This document shows positions 53,917-63,604 of a stretch of DNA of 64,000 nt, piece after piece (position 1 is the stretch's first letter; every line of letters begins with the position of its first letter). The DNA comes from Acetobacteroides hydrogenigenes (lineage in GTDB: Bacteria; Bacteroidota; Bacteroidia; Bacteroidales; ZOR0009). The notes below the pieces were generated by a model, which was not told where the DNA came from, searched no databases, and worked only from the letters and a program-made list of their open reading frames with translations. The stretch is taken from assembly GCF_004340205.1 (NCBI RefSeq), contig NZ_SLWB01000016.1, forward strand, positions 34,694 through 98,693. Direction: 5' to 3'. The position numbers were made by a program, and so were the translations under genes.

Positions 53917-54408
53917 CTAGGTTAACTCTATAGCATTCTTCTTCAACACTTCAACTACAAGCTCCTGCTTTTGCTTCAATAGGCTACCTATTGGAATTGG
54001 AGGGTACTGAAATATTTTTCCATCTTTTTCCTGATATAAAACCAGCGTTTTTTTCATATTAAAGAATCTCTTATGAATCTTAAATGCATATAAGCCCGCA
54101 ACAGGTATTCTAACCATTCGCTTTGCCCCAAAAGGTGTTGTTAGCACATAATAGCGAAATTCATAGAATTCATCTCTAGATATGAATTCTAGAAACCACA
54201 TTCCCCCTCGCATTGCTAAAATAAGCGCAACTAAAATATATATAACTGCATATGTGTGCCCAACCATCAGTACTACCCGATTCCCCGACCATGGAAAATA
54301 CTCAGGGAAAGCCCATATCGAAGCAATATAAGCAACAAATATCACGGCTAAGAATACCCGCATTACATGGTAGGCTGCTACCTCATTCTCATTACTAACT
54401 TTTACCAT
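53917..54408 (-). CDS. Hypothetical two-helix membrane protein
   Basis: The 163-residue protein has two membrane segments (about 17-37 and 50-68) and a soluble C-terminal beta-rich domain (RYYVLTTPFGAKRMVRIPVAGLYAFKI). The tail ends KKNAIELT. No family recognised. Its ATG overlaps the proline dehydrogenase stop by 7 nt and it ends 13 bp before dprA, so it is co-transcribed with both. Confidence 0.7.
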   Translation of the reverse strand: MVKVSNENEVAAYHVMRVFLAVIFVAYIASIWAFPEYFPWSGNRVVLMVGHTYAVIYILVALILAMRGGMWFLEFISRDEFYEFRYYVLTTPFGAKRMVRIPVAGLYAFKIHKRFFNMKKTLVLYQEKDGKIFQYPPIPIGSLLKQKQELVVEVLKKNAIELT

Positions 54409-55583
54409 TGCTTGCTATTTTTACGGCGACTAATTTCTTGTTTTACCAGGTTCAATTCACGAGATGTTTGCCCCGCAACGGAGGTATTCTCCCTTGCACG
54501 TCGAACAAGGTAGGGTAATACCTCTTTCACTGGTCCATAGGGAAGGTACTTTACTACATTAAAGCCTTCTGCAGCAAGATTAAACGACAGGTTATCGCTC
54601 ATTCCATAAAGCTGAGAGAACCAAATTCGTTGATCGTTTGCCGATAAAGAATGCTTATACGTCAACTCGATAAGCAGCCTGATGCTATCTTCGTTATGAG
54701 TTCCTGCAAAAATGCTTATTTTACCAATATTATCAACGGCAAACATTAGGGCGGCATTATACATCTTATCAGTTATATCCTTTGAAGGATTTATTGGGGA
54801 AGGATAACCTAACAAGGCAGCACGTTCGCGCTCTTTTTCCATGTATGCTCCACGCACAAATTTTGCACCTATTACAAAGTCTTTTTCAAGAGCCCGCTTA
54901 TGCAGTTCCTTCAGATAATCTAATCGATCGGTCCTATACATCTGAAAGGTATTGTAGACAGTAGCCTTTTCTCCATTATAACGTTCCATCATCCTCTCTA
55001 CGACATCGTCTATTGCTTGTTGATAGCAAAAATCTTCAGCATCAACGAGAATCGAGACGCCTACTTCAGATGCTTTGTTGCACATTTCGTCTACTCTTTT
55101 AACGAATTGCTGAAATAGCTCATTTTCGTGTTGACTCAACGCTTGCCCACTAGATGCTTTTTCAAGAACGTCAGACCGAACAATTCCAGTAGGCTTAAAA
55201 ACCGCAAAAGCAACGTACGGATGCTTTCCAGCAAATTCGATGCTTCTCATTATTTCCTTATAGCAGGATCTAATCGATACCTCATCGTTTTTCCCTTCTA
55301 CCGAATAGTCGAGAATTGAGCTAACCTTGTGCTTCCAAAGCTTCTGGGCAGTACTAGCACAACCACTCAACGATTCTCCCCCAACAAATTGAGCATAAAG
55401 CGTCGGTTTTACCATCCATCCTATTGGAATAGAAAACTTAACGGCACAGGTTGCCATTTTGCCAAGCAGCCCAACCAACGTCGGATTGTTTACAAACCTA
55501 AAAAGCAACTCTGCCTTACGAAGCTCCGCATTCGATCGAATCTTAAAGGCTATTTCGGTATTAGTAAAGTCCAGCATTCTCAT
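54402..55583 (-). CDS. Proline dehydrogenase family protein
   Basis: The 393-residue protein is a monofunctional PRODH TIM barrel. Characteristic stretches are VAFAVFKPTGI, SILVDAEDFCYQQAIDDVVERMMERYN, FVIGAKFVRGAYMEKERERAALLGYPSPI (about 235-263, the FAD/proline site), and the C-terminal LPYGPVKEVLPYLVRRARENTSV. It oxidises proline to pyrroline-5-carboxylate with FAD and passes electrons to the quinone pool. Head of the putA-like/dprA/tatD/ansA gene string. Confidence 0.92.
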   Translation of the reverse strand: MRMLDFTNTEIAFKIRSNAELRKAELLFRFVNNPTLVGLLGKMATCAVKFSIPIGWMVKPTLYAQFVGGESLSGCASTAQKLWKHKVSSILDYSVEGKNDEVSIRSCYKEIMRSIEFAGKHPYVAFAVFKPTGIVRSDVLEKASSGQALSQHENELFQQFVKRVDEMCNKASEVGVSILVDAEDFCYQQAIDDVVERMMERYNGEKATVYNTFQMYRTDRLDYLKELHKRALEKDFVIGAKFVRGAYMEKERERAALLGYPSPINPSKDITDKMYNAALMFAVDNIGKISIFAGTHNEDSIRLLIELTYKHSLSANDQRIWFSQLYGMSDNLSFNLAAEGFNVVKYLPYGPVKEVLPYLVRRARENTSVAGQTSRELNLVKQEISRRKNSKQW

Positions 55584-55661
55584 CAGGGTTTGTCAGTAAA
55601 TTAACATACACAAGATAACAGCTATTTTCAATTCAAACAATCATTTCCACAAAACAATAAG

Positions 55662-55680
55662 GAGAGACCAATGGCCTCTC
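55662..55680 (-). terminator. Possible terminator of nhaD
   Basis: On the minus strand GAGAGGCC-ATT-GGTCTCTC (one G-T pair) followed by CTTATTGTTTTG, 22 bp after the nhaD stop. Confidence 0.55.
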
Positions 55681-55702
55681 ATTCCCGAATTATGCTGCAT
55701 CT

Positions 55703-57130
55703 TTACAAACCAAACATAAGCCAAAATGCAATAAAGCCACTCAGATAACCAACTATTGCATAGAATGAAATATTCTTCAAATACCACATAAAGTCGATTT
55801 TCTCGATTCCCATTACAGCGACACCTGCTGCAGAACCTATAATCAGCATGCTCCCCCCTGTTCCGGCACAGTAAGCGAGCAACTCCCAAAACGTTCCATC
55901 TACAGTAAAAGCAGACATATAGGCAGGATCTGCAACCTGTTGAAGTGCTTCCGGCGTTACAATTTCATGCATACCAATTGCACCAGCAACTAAAGGTACG
56001 TTATCTACTATAGCGGAGAGCACACCTATTAGCAGGTTTATCACATAAATATTGTGTACTTTGCCATCGAGATACTGAGAAACAACCCCAAGCATTCCCG
56101 ATGCTTGTAACGCACCAACGGCCAAAAGAATGCCAAGAAAAAACAGAATTGTAGACATATCTACATCCTTTACAATCTTGGTAACCCTCAGACGATACGA
56201 CTCCTTTAGATTATACTTTCTGTAGAGCAATTCCGTTAACATCCAAACCATACCTAAGCCTAGTAGCATTCCTAAAAAGGGAGGAAGGTGAGTTACTGCC
56301 TTAAACACAGGAACCATTATCAAGGAAAAGAGGGCAAAGAAAAATAGAAACTGGCGCTCTGGTTCGCTAACGGCAGGCAATTCGCTACTTTCAGCTTTTG
56401 CTGAAGATGACGCTGGCGGGATCACATCGCCCTTCATCCTAAAAGACAAAATGGCCAGTGGAACTAGCAACGACACCAAACTGGGGATAAATAGCTTAAG
56501 GATTACATTCATCGTAGTAATGTTACCCTTTACCCACAGCATAATCGTTGTAACGTCTCCTATGGGCGACCATGCACCACCAGCGTTAGCTGCAATGATT
56601 ACCATTCCCGCAAAAAACCAACGATCCATTTTATCCCCAATTAACTTCCGAAGCAAGGCAACCATAACAATAGCCGTAGTAAGGTTATCTAGTACAGCCG
56701 AAAGAACGAAGGTTAACAAGGATAGAAACCAAAGTAGCTTTACTCGCTTCTGGGTTTTAATTCGCTCAGTTATCAGCCTAAAACCACCATACTTGTCTAT
56801 AATTTCGACAATAGTCATAGCCGCCAAAAGGAAGAAAATGGTGCTGGAGAGTTCGCCAAGAACCTCAATAAGCTGAAAACTGCTAATATAGCTTATGTAT
56901 TTTTCGGTTACTGGAGCATTCTCCAGTTTAGAGTTAGAATGTGTTGCTTGGTAATCATTAAACCCATCAGCACCAGGTCCTGCTAAAATGGAATCGGCAC
57001 CCCACATATAAAGAGTCCACATAAGGGCACCTAGGATCAATGCGGTTGCAGCCTTATTAATCTTAAGAGGGTGTTCTAGGGCAATGGCAATATAACCTAA
57101 AACAAACACTACAAACATTAAGGTGAACAT
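55703..57130 (-). CDS. nhaD: NhaD-type sodium/proton antiporter
   Basis: The 475-residue protein has about 12 membrane helices. Conserved NhaD/ArsB-superfamily stretches are LSSTIFFLLAAMTIVEIIDKYGGF, LSAVLDNLTTAIVMVALL, IIAANAGGAWSPIGDVTTIMLWV and LSAIVDNVPLVAGAIGM. It exchanges external sodium (or cytosolic Na+) for protons and supports growth at alkaline pH. Single gene, tRNA-Arg upstream. Confidence 0.92.
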   Translation of the reverse strand: MFTLMFVVFVLGYIAIALEHPLKINKAATALILGALMWTLYMWGADSILAGPGADGFNDYQATHSNSKLENAPVTEKYISYISSFQLIEVLGELSSTIFFLLAAMTIVEIIDKYGGFRLITERIKTQKRVKLLWFLSLLTFVLSAVLDNLTTAIVMVALLRKLIGDKMDRWFFAGMVIIAANAGGAWSPIGDVTTIMLWVKGNITTMNVILKLFIPSLVSLLVPLAILSFRMKGDVIPPASSSAKAESSELPAVSEPERQFLFFFALFSLIMVPVFKAVTHLPPFLGMLLGLGMVWMLTELLYRKYNLKESYRLRVTKIVKDVDMSTILFFLGILLAVGALQASGMLGVVSQYLDGKVHNIYVINLLIGVLSAIVDNVPLVAGAIGMHEIVTPEALQQVADPAYMSAFTVDGTFWELLAYCAGTGGSMLIIGSAAGVAVMGIEKIDFMWYLKNISFYAIVGYLSGFIAFWLMFGL

Positions 57131-57306
57131 GGTTTACATCGTTTTTTAAAGACTATTATATAACAAGCCTAAAGAATTAATGCACTTAAAATTATTTGCA
57201 ATAATACATCGATTTGGGTGATCAAAAAAAGCGAGGTTTATATATAGTGTTAAACAATTCACAGATAAAAAAGGGAGGATCACGGTAGAATCTAACAAGA
57301 AACAAG

Positions 57307-57340
57307 AAAGCCTTACCTACAATTGATTAGGTAAGGCTTT
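57307..57340 (-). terminator. Terminator after tRNA-Arg
   Basis: AAAGCCTTACCT / AGGTAAGGCTTT (12-bp perfect stem, 57307-57318 and 57329-57340); on the minus strand it is followed by CTTGTTTCTTG. Confidence 0.75.
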
Positions 57341-57345
57341 AACAG

Positions 57346-57419
57346 TGACCCCGGCGGGATTCAAACCCACGACCTTCAGAACCGGAATCTGACGTTCTAT
57401 TCAGCTGAACTACGGGGTC
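57346..57419 (-). tRNA. tRNA-Arg, anticodon CCG
   Basis: The 74-nt cloverleaf has acceptor stem GACCCCG/CGGGGTC with discriminator A, anticodon CCG in the TCAGA-TTCCGGT-TCTGA arm and T-arm GGGTTTGAATCCC. CCA is not encoded. It reads the arginine codon CGG. Confidence 0.95.
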
Positions 57420-57585
57420 GACAAAGTGGTGCAAATTTAGCAATAATAATTTCTCTTTAAAATGAGTTCAACTCAAATTCCGCACAAATAATTCCTTTCT
57501 TTAAAAATTAATTTTTATGCTTTGTGTGCAATTTTATATTAAAAAAGATATATTTACTATATACAAATTTATTAAAAACACTGCC

Positions 57586-58014
57586 ATGTCACAATTATTA
57601 AGACTCACCCTTGTTATAGCAATAGCCTCATTTATCGTTAGCTGCGATAAAGAAAGGCAAGATGATTCATTGCTTTTAGAAGGTAGCCAATGGAAGCTAA
57701 AAGCTTGTATTAATACTGTTACCGGAGAAGTACAGTTTTTGCCAACTTCACAATCTGCTGAAATCACGTTCCTAAAAGGAGAGAGATATTACTTCGCATC
57801 CGGATCTAAAGGATTTCAATCAAGCTATAAGCTTAAATCAGAAACAGGATCGGCATCCTTTTGTAGATCTGCAAAGCCCATCGCTTTTAGTAGCACAATT
57901 AATGCTTATCTAACAACCACCCTTAGGTCTACAAATTACGAGATTGCAGGAAACTGTCTAAAAATATCATCTCCAAGCACTAATAGGTTTCTAATATTTG
58001 AAAGAATTAAGTAG
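57586..58014 (+). CDS. Small lipoprotein
   Basis: From ATG 57586 the protein is 142 residues with a lipoprotein signal ending FIVSC (Cys20). A small beta-domain follows (SQWKLKACINTVTGEVQFLP, AEITFLKGERYYFASGSKGF), resembling HslJ/META or lipocalin-like DUFs of Bacteroidota lipoproteins, without a clear match. The longer frame from 57517 would add a hydrophobic stretch that hides the lipobox. Terminator directly after the stop. Confidence 0.72.
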   Translation: MSQLLRLTLVIAIASFIVSCDKERQDDSLLLEGSQWKLKACINTVTGEVQFLPTSQSAEITFLKGERYYFASGSKGFQSSYKLKSETGSASFCRSAKPIAFSSTINAYLTTTLRSTNYEIAGNCLKISSPSTNRFLIFERIK

Positions 58015-58038
58015 AAAAGCGTGACCACTCACGCTTTT
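58015..58038 (+). terminator. Terminator of the lipoprotein gene
   Basis: AAAAGCGTGA / TCACGCTTTT (58015-58024, 58029-58038) with a 4-nt loop, starting at the base after the stop codon. Confidence 0.78.
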
Positions 58039-58208
58039 CGCTCATTTTAACACAGTGTTATTTCAAAAGATCTTCTCTACCCTTTCTCTAAAAATGTAAA
58101 TTTAAACCTCACTTTTCATTAGAACGGTAAACTATAAAGCCTCTATTACCGCTAAAACTGCAATTTTACCCCTTATTTCGCCATCTCTTCATTTTCGAAA
58201 ATAATAAT

Positions 58209-58216
58209 TAGACTTG
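58209..58216 (+). promoter_or_regulatory. Candidate -7 box TAGACTTG of the leu operon
   Basis: TAGACTTG fits TAnnTTTG at 7 of the 8 positions and would start the leader RNA near 58223, 35 bp before the leader-peptide ATG. Weak match. Confidence 0.4.
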
Positions 58217-58257
58217 CAAAAGTTCAAATTTCGATAGGAACAACTAGCAAGTACTAA

Positions 58258-58389
58258 ATGCAGAACCATCAGGTTTACATATACGACAGCATCAACGCAA
58301 TCCGAGAACTACGGGTTGATGCTGCTGCACATCTACTTCTAGCCCTCCTCCTACTCCTCCTGTCGAACCTGCTCCTCCTACTCCTCTAA
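58258..58389 (+). CDS. leuL: leu operon leader peptide, leucine-rich
   Basis: The 43-codon frame starts ATG at 58258 and stops with TAA at 58387. It encodes 16 leucines, with a run of six at codons 30-35 and another run of six at codons 38-43, all CTN (CTC, CTA, CTG). A 10-bp perfect inverted repeat CAGCATCAAC/GTTGATGCTG (58287-58296, 58315-58324) lies inside it. A terminator-like hairpin with T run follows at 58404-58429, 73 bp before leuA. This is the layout of a leucine attenuator in which slow translation of leucine codons controls read-through. Shorter than usual gene-calling limits, so probably unannotated. Confidence 0.82.
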   Translation: MQNHQVYIYDSINAIRELRVDAAAHLLLALLLLLLSNLLLLLL

Positions 58390-58403
58390 GGCAAGCAAGT
58401 TCC

Positions 58404-58429
58404 GCACCACTGGGTGCACCCCGTTTTTT
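58404..58429 (+). terminator. Candidate leucine attenuator hairpin
   Basis: GCACC-ACTG-GGTGC (58404-58408, 58413-58417) followed by ACCCCG and TTTTTT (58424-58429), 14 bp after the leader-peptide stop. The stem is short and its T run begins 6 nt after it, so folding should be checked. Confidence 0.5.
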
Positions 58430-58462
58430 CCACAATCGTTTATCAATTTTAATCACAATACC

Positions 58463-59959
58463 ATGAGTAAAGAAAAGGTGTACATCTTCGACACGACGCT
58501 CCGCGATGGCGAGCAGGTGCCCGGCTGCCAACTGAATACAATCGAAAAGATTGAGGTTGCCCTCGCCCTAGAAAAGCTCGGCGTTGATATTATCGAAGCT
58601 GGATTCCCCATATCATCGCCGGGTGACTTTAACTCGGTGGTAGAGATTTCGAAGGCAGTGTCGGAGCCAACCATTTGCGCGCTTACCCGTGCTGTTGAGA
58701 AGGATATTGAGGTGGCTGCAGAGGTGCTACGCTACGCCAAGCATCCGCGTATCCACACTGGAATTGGGGTATCGCCCTATCACATAAAGTACAAGTTTAA
58801 TGCAACACCCGAAGAGGTAATCCAGCGGGCAGTTGCCGCGGTTAAGTACGCCAAACGGTTTGTGGAGGATGTTGAATTCTACGCCGAAGATGCCGGACGT
58901 GCCGATAATCGGTTCCTTGCTAAGATCGTAGAGGCTGTTATTGGTGCAGGGGCAACAGTGGTTAACATTCCCGACACCACCGGCTATTGTTTACCTTCGG
59001 AGTACGGATCAAAGATTCTATTCTTAAAGGAAAATGTTTCGAATATCGATAAGGCCATTATCTCGACCCACTGTCACAACGACCTTGGGCTTGCAACAGC
59101 CAACTCAATTGCTGGAGTAATAAACGGTGCCCGTCAAATAGAGTGCACCATTAACGGAATTGGCGAGCGGGCTGGCAATACCTCGCTCGAAGAGGTGGTG
59201 ATGGTAATGAAGAGCCATAAGGGGCTTAATCTGGAAACATCAATCAACACCAAAAAGATATTCCCGACCAGCCGATTGGTTTCTACGCTTATGCGCATGC
59301 CCGTGCAAGCCAACAAAGCTATTGTGGGACGTAACGCTTTCGCCCACTCCTCGGGCATCCATCAGGATGGCTTCTTGAAGAACCGCGAAACCTACGAAAT
59401 CATCAACCCAAAGCAGGTTGGCATAAGCGAATCGTCGATTGTGCTTACTGCACGAAGCGGAAGGGCAGCACTTAAGCATCGCCTTGCCACCTTGGGCTAT
59501 AAGCTCGACCAGAAACAGCTAGACGATGTTTATGCAGAGTTCCTAAATCTTGCCGATAAGAAGCGAGAGATTCACAACGACGACTTGGAGGCTCTAATGG
59601 GCAAAGCCGCTCGTTTCGACAGGAAGATCCAGTTAGAATCACTTCAGGTTATATGCGGGAAAAGCGCTATTCCAACTGCAACCATCCGTATAAAGTACGA
59701 AGGTCAGGTTTGGGAGGGTACCGAAACGGGTAACGGCCCTATTGACGCTGCCATAAATGCCGTAAAAACCATCATCACTGCAAAAACTACCCTTGAGGAA
59801 CTGCTGATTCACACCATTACACGCGGTAGCGACGACATGGGCAAGGTGCACGTGCAGGTTGAAAGCAAGGGAAAAGTTTTCTATGGCTTTAGCGCCAACA
59901 CCGACGTTATTACGGCAACCGTAGAGGCATACTTGGATGCTCTTTCACAAATTGTTTGA
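58463..59959 (+). CDS. leuA: 2-isopropylmalate synthase
   Basis: The 498-residue enzyme condenses acetyl-CoA and 2-oxoisovalerate, the first committed leucine step. Catalytic motifs are [15 protein letters not shown] (about residues 9-23), the HCHNDLGLA metal site near 196-204, and the substrate-binding [14 protein letters not shown]. The C-terminal LeuA allosteric domain (about 385-498) carries leucine feedback sites. It begins the leu operon after the leader, with leuC 330 bp downstream across a palindromic element. Confidence 0.96.
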   Translation: MSKEKVYIFDTTLRDGEQVPGCQLNTIEKIEVALALEKLGVDIIEAGFPISSPGDFNSVVEISKAVSEPTICALTRAVEKDIEVAAEVLRYAKHPRIHTGIGVSPYHIKYKFNATPEEVIQRAVAAVKYAKRFVEDVEFYAEDAGRADNRFLAKIVEAVIGAGATVVNIPDTTGYCLPSEYGSKILFLKENVSNIDKAIISTHCHNDLGLATANSIAGVINGARQIECTINGIGERAGNTSLEEVVMVMKSHKGLNLETSINTKKIFPTSRLVSTLMRMPVQANKAIVGRNAFAHSSGIHQDGFLKNRETYEIINPKQVGISESSIVLTARSGRAALKHRLATLGYKLDQKQLDDVYAEFLNLADKKREIHNDDLEALMGKAARFDRKIQLESLQVICGKSAIPTATIRIKYEGQVWEGTETGNGPIDAAINAVKTIITAKTTLEELLIHTITRGSDDMGKVHVQVESKGKVFYGFSANTDVITATVEAYLDALSQIV

Positions 59960-60017
59960 TAGAATTGTTCTAGAACGTCATGCGCAACTAGATGTAAAAA
60001 AGGAAGGATGAACATGG

Positions 60018-60164
60018 CTTACTCCCCTCCTTTTTAAGGAGGGGTCGGCATAGCCGGGGGTGGTTTATAGCATTAAGAAAAAGCACAAGGACTTGGAATT
60101 CCGATTCGCAACCACCCTGTCCTTCGGACACCCCTCCTTGAAAAGGAGGGGAATCGCACTGATT
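60018..60164. repeat. Dispersed palindromic element, copy C, inside the leu operon
   Basis: Outer hairpin CTCCCCTCC-TTTTTA-AGGAGGGG left and CCCCTCCTT-GAA-AAGGAGGGG right, right flank AATCGCACTGATT. Here the left inner arm is GTCGGCATAGCCGGGGG and the right inner arm is ACCCTGTCCTTCGGACACC, the reverse of copies A and B while the outer flanks keep the same orientation. It separates leuA from leuC. Confidence 0.85.
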
Positions 60165-60288
60165 GTGACTTGTACTTTTCTGTTAAGATTCAATTCCAAC
60201 TAGTCAATAGCTACAGCTAGATAGAATTGAATTAACGGGACGCTTTACTTAACCACCTTAATTTTTATAACCCTATTTTTCTTTAGTA

Positions 60289-61689
60289 ATGGGAAAAACA
60301 CTTTTCGATAAGATATGGGATGCACACGTGGTGCATAGCACAGGAGACGGAGCCGATATTCTCTACATCGACCGCCACTACATCCACGAGGTAACCTCTC
60401 CACAGGCCTTCGATGGGCTTCGCAGCCGTGGCATTGGGGTATTTCGTCCTTTAAAAACGGTGGCAACTGCCGACCACAATGTTCCAACCATCAACCAGCA
60501 TCTTCCAATTAAGGAGGAACAATCGCGCAAGCAGATAGCGCAGCTGGTGCAGAACTGCAAAGAGTTTGGTTTGGATCTTTACGGACTTGGGCACCAGTAC
60601 CAGGGCATCGTTCACATCATAGGGCCAGAGCTGGGCGTTACCCAACCCGGTGGAACCTACGTGTGCGGCGATAGCCACACCGCGACACATGGCGCCTTCG
60701 GTTCAATAGCCTTCGGTATTGGCACATCGGAGGTGGAGATGGTTTTGGCATCGCAGTCGCTACCTCAGGTAAAGCCTCGACAGATGCGCATCACCGTAAA
60801 TGGGCAGCTGAAGAAGGGCGTTACCGCAAAAGACCTTATACTATATACAATAGGTAAGCTAACGGCAAAAGGTGGCACAGGCTACTTTGTTGAATACGCA
60901 GGCGAGGCCTTTCGCTCGCTAAGCATGGAGGGAAGAATGACGGTTTGCAACATGAGCATAGAAATGGGTGCCCGTGGCGGACTGATTGCCCCCGACGAAA
61001 CCACCATCGCCTACGTTAAAGGTCGCGCGTTTGCCCCAAAAGGTGATGATTGGGATAAGACCGTAGCCTACTGGCGTACGCTGTACAGCGATACCGATGC
61101 AACGTTCGATGCCGAGTTCACCTTCGATGCTGCCGACATCGAGCCGATGCTTACCTATGGAACGAATCCCGGCATGGGCATTGGTATCTCGGAAAGCATC
61201 CCCTCGGAAAAGGATTTTACCGACGAAAGCGACAAAGCTACCCTTAAAAAGGCGCTTGCCTACATGCAGCTATCCGAAGGCGAACTGCTGCTGGGCAAAC
61301 CCGTTTCCTACGTATTCATCGGAAGCTGTACGAATGGCCGCATCGAGGACTTTAGGATGGCCGCCGAGATTGTAAAGGGACGAAAGGTTGCCAGTGGCGT
61401 CACCGCCTGGTTTGTTCCCGGATCGAAGCAGGTAGAGAAGCAGTGCGAGGCAGAAGGACTAACCCAAATCTTTGCCGAAGCAGGCATCGCCCTTCGTCAA
61501 CCCGGCTGCTCGGCGTGCTTGGCGATGAACGAGGACAAGATCCCTGAAGGAGAACTTTGCATATCGACATCGAACCGTAACTTCGAAGGACGACAGGGTC
61601 CCGGAGCGCGAACCATCCTTGCCGGACCGTATGCTGCCGCTGCCGCAGCGGTTACGGGGGTAATTACCGATCCGAGGACGTTTCTTTAA
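60289..61689 (+). CDS. leuC: 3-isopropylmalate dehydratase large subunit
   Basis: The 466-residue aconitase-family subunit has [21 protein letters not shown] near 127-147 and the cluster cysteines in [12 protein letters not shown] (Cys near 346) and [10 protein letters not shown] (Cys near 406 and 409). It binds the [4Fe-4S] cluster and, with LeuD, isomerises 2- to 3-isopropylmalate. The length is standard. Third leu gene in order leader-A-C-D-B. Confidence 0.97.
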   Translation: MGKTLFDKIWDAHVVHSTGDGADILYIDRHYIHEVTSPQAFDGLRSRGIGVFRPLKTVATADHNVPTINQHLPIKEEQSRKQIAQLVQNCKEFGLDLYGLGHQYQGIVHIIGPELGVTQPGGTYVCGDSHTATHGAFGSIAFGIGTSEVEMVLASQSLPQVKPRQMRITVNGQLKKGVTAKDLILYTIGKLTAKGGTGYFVEYAGEAFRSLSMEGRMTVCNMSIEMGARGGLIAPDETTIAYVKGRAFAPKGDDWDKTVAYWRTLYSDTDATFDAEFTFDAADIEPMLTYGTNPGMGIGISESIPSEKDFTDESDKATLKKALAYMQLSEGELLLGKPVSYVFIGSCTNGRIEDFRMAAEIVKGRKVASGVTAWFVPGSKQVEKQCEAEGLTQIFAEAGIALRQPGCSACLAMNEDKIPEGELCISTSNRNFEGRQGPGARTILAGPYAAAAAAVTGVITDPRTFL

Positions 61690-61705
61690 GCGCGTATCAC
61701 GACGC

Positions 61706-61786
61706 ACGTATCAAGTATCAAGATATGAGAAATGAGATGTGCGATATGAAATTTTAGAAATTCGTGATTCGTGATACTTGATACGT
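61706..61786. repeat. 15-bp inverted repeat between leuC and leuD
   Basis: ACGTATCAAGTATCA at 61706-61720 and its exact complement TGATACTTGATACGT at 61772-61786, with a low-complexity centre (GAGATGTGCGATATGAAATT). It lies in the 129-bp gap inside the operon. No terminator tract. Confidence 0.7.
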
Positions 61787-61818
61787 GATACCAAACCAAC
61801 GTAAAAGAACATAGAACC

Positions 61819-62406
61819 ATGCCAAACAAAAAAGTAACCATCATACAATCGTCTGCAGTGCCGCTGAGAGTGGACAACGTAGATACCGACCAGATAATCC
61901 CCGCGCGATTCCTTAAGGCCACCACGCGCGAGGGCTTCGGCGAGAACCTCTTTAGGGATTGGCGCTACGACAAGCAAAATAGTATCGTAGAGTCGTTTCC
62001 GCTAAACAGTCCGAAGTACTCGGGAAAGATTCTGGTAGCTGGAAAGAACTTCGGCTGCGGTTCTAGCCGCGAACATGCCGCCTGGGCCGTCAAGGATTAC
62101 GGCTTCGAGGCCGTGGTATCGAGCATGTTTGCCGATATCTTTAAGAGTAACGCCCTCAACAACGGCTTGCTGCCCGTGCAGGTGAGCGAGGCGTTCCTCG
62201 AAAGGCTCTTTACGGCCATCGAGAGCGATCCATCAACCCAAATAGCGATTGATCTGCCCAACCAAACCATTAGCCTAGGCGATGAGAAGGAATCGTTTGC
62301 CATTGGAGCCTATAAAAAGGAGTGCCTGATGAACGGGTACGACGATGTGGACTACCTGGTGAGCATGAAAGATAAGATTGAAGCATACGAACAAAGCAAA
62401 AAGTAA
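61819..62406 (+). CDS. leuD: 3-isopropylmalate dehydratase small subunit
   Basis: The 195-residue LeuD swivel domain has [12 protein letters not shown] near 20-31 and the [19 protein letters not shown] signature near 72-90. It completes LeuCD. Its stop codon overlaps the leuB start (TAATGA at 62404-62409), so the two are coupled. Confidence 0.97.
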   Translation: MPNKKVTIIQSSAVPLRVDNVDTDQIIPARFLKATTREGFGENLFRDWRYDKQNSIVESFPLNSPKYSGKILVAGKNFGCGSSREHAAWAVKDYGFEAVVSSMFADIFKSNALNNGLLPVQVSEAFLERLFTAIESDPSTQIAIDLPNQTISLGDEKESFAIGAYKKECLMNGYDDVDYLVSMKDKIEAYEQSKK

Positions 62407-63464
62407 TGAACACATATAAGATAGCCGTCCTAAAGGGCGACGGGATTGGTCCCGAGATTGTAGACGAGGCCGTAAGAGTTTTAGAAACCGTTGGCCGCAA
62501 GTTTAACATCGAGTTCGACTACAGCGAGGGCCTTATTGGCGGTATTGCCATCGATACGGTTGGATCGCCCTTCCCTGCCGAGACTCAAAGGATATGCGAG
62601 CAGGCTGACGCCATCCTCTTCGGCGCTATTGGCGATCCGAAGTTCGATAACGACCCATCGGCAAAGGTTCGACCCGAGCAGGGACTGCTTGCCATGCGCA
62701 AAACGCTCGGCCTATACGCCAACATCCGTCCTGTTGCGGCCTACGACAGCCTTTTAAACCTATCGCCGCTTAAGGAAAGCATCACCAAAGGGGCAGACTT
62801 TGTGGTTATCCGCGAGCTAACCGGTGGAATCTACTTTGGCGAGCCTCGCGGCCGTAGCGAGAACGGGCAAACCGCCTTCGACACCTGCGTGTACACCAAG
62901 GAGGAGATTACCCGCGTGGCCAAAATGGCCTTCGAGTACGCCATGACGCGCCGAAAGAAGCTAACCGTGGTGGATAAGGCCAACGTGCTAGCCACCTCGC
63001 GCCTGTGGAGGGAAACCGTGCAGGCAATGGAGAAGGATTACCCTCAGGTAGTGGTCGACTACATGTTTGTGGACAACGCCGCCATGAAGCTGATCCTGCA
63101 GCCCACCTACTTCGACGTGGTGCTCACCGAGAATATGTTTGGCGATATCCTTACCGACGAGGCCAGCGTTATTACCGGCTCGCTGGGCATGCTGCCATCG
63201 GCATCGAAGGGCTCGAAGGTGTCGCTCTACGAGCCAATACACGGCAGCTTCCCCCAGGCAAAGGGCAAGGGAATTGCCAACCCCATTGCCACCATCCTTT
63301 CGGCAGCCATGATGCTCGAGGACTTGGGCGAAACCGTTGCAGGGAAGGCCATCCGTGTTGCGGTGGACAAGGTGGTTGCCGAGGGATTCCTCACCGCAGA
63401 CCTAAACTCCATCAACCCCCATTCGACCACCGAGGTGGGACGCAGAATTGCGGAGGTGATTTAG
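62406..63464 (+). CDS. leuB: 3-isopropylmalate dehydrogenase
   Basis: The 352-residue isocitrate/isopropylmalate dehydrogenase has KGDGIGPEIVDEAVRVL near 9-25, the ELTGGIYFGEPRGR substrate loop near 137-150, the catalytic TVVDKANVLATSRLWRE near 189-205, and the NAD-binding NMFGDILTDEASVITGSLGMLPSASKG near 237-263. It oxidatively decarboxylates 3-isopropylmalate with NAD. Last gene of the operon. Confidence 0.97.
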   Translation: MNTYKIAVLKGDGIGPEIVDEAVRVLETVGRKFNIEFDYSEGLIGGIAIDTVGSPFPAETQRICEQADAILFGAIGDPKFDNDPSAKVRPEQGLLAMRKTLGLYANIRPVAAYDSLLNLSPLKESITKGADFVVIRELTGGIYFGEPRGRSENGQTAFDTCVYTKEEITRVAKMAFEYAMTRRKKLTVVDKANVLATSRLWRETVQAMEKDYPQVVVDYMFVDNAAMKLILQPTYFDVVLTENMFGDILTDEASVITGSLGMLPSASKGSKVSLYEPIHGSFPQAKGKGIANPIATILSAAMMLEDLGETVAGKAIRVAVDKVVAEGFLTADLNSINPHSTTEVGRRIAEVI

Positions 63465-63532
63465 TAGTATCAAGTAGCACGACACACGTAGCACGATTTG
63501 GTGCTGCGGAATTTGAGCCATACTGTTAGATA

Positions 63533-63576
63533 GATAAAAGAAGAGCCGTTGCAGGTGCAACGGCTCTTCTTTTATC
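63533..63576. terminator. Long palindrome after leuB
   Basis: 21-bp perfect arms (63533-63553 and 63556-63576) with a 2-nt loop, centred on GCCGTTGCA/TGCAACGGC and flanked by A/T tracts on both strands. A strong two-way terminator for the leu operon and the gene at 63605. Confidence 0.88.
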
Positions 63577-63604
63577 AGATTCTATCGTATCAGCAGATTT
63601 CAAT

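Noticed and set aside
58404..58429. T-box or leucine riboswitch ahead of leuA
   Set aside because: No T-box core motifs are visible, and the leucine-rich leader peptide explains the region better.
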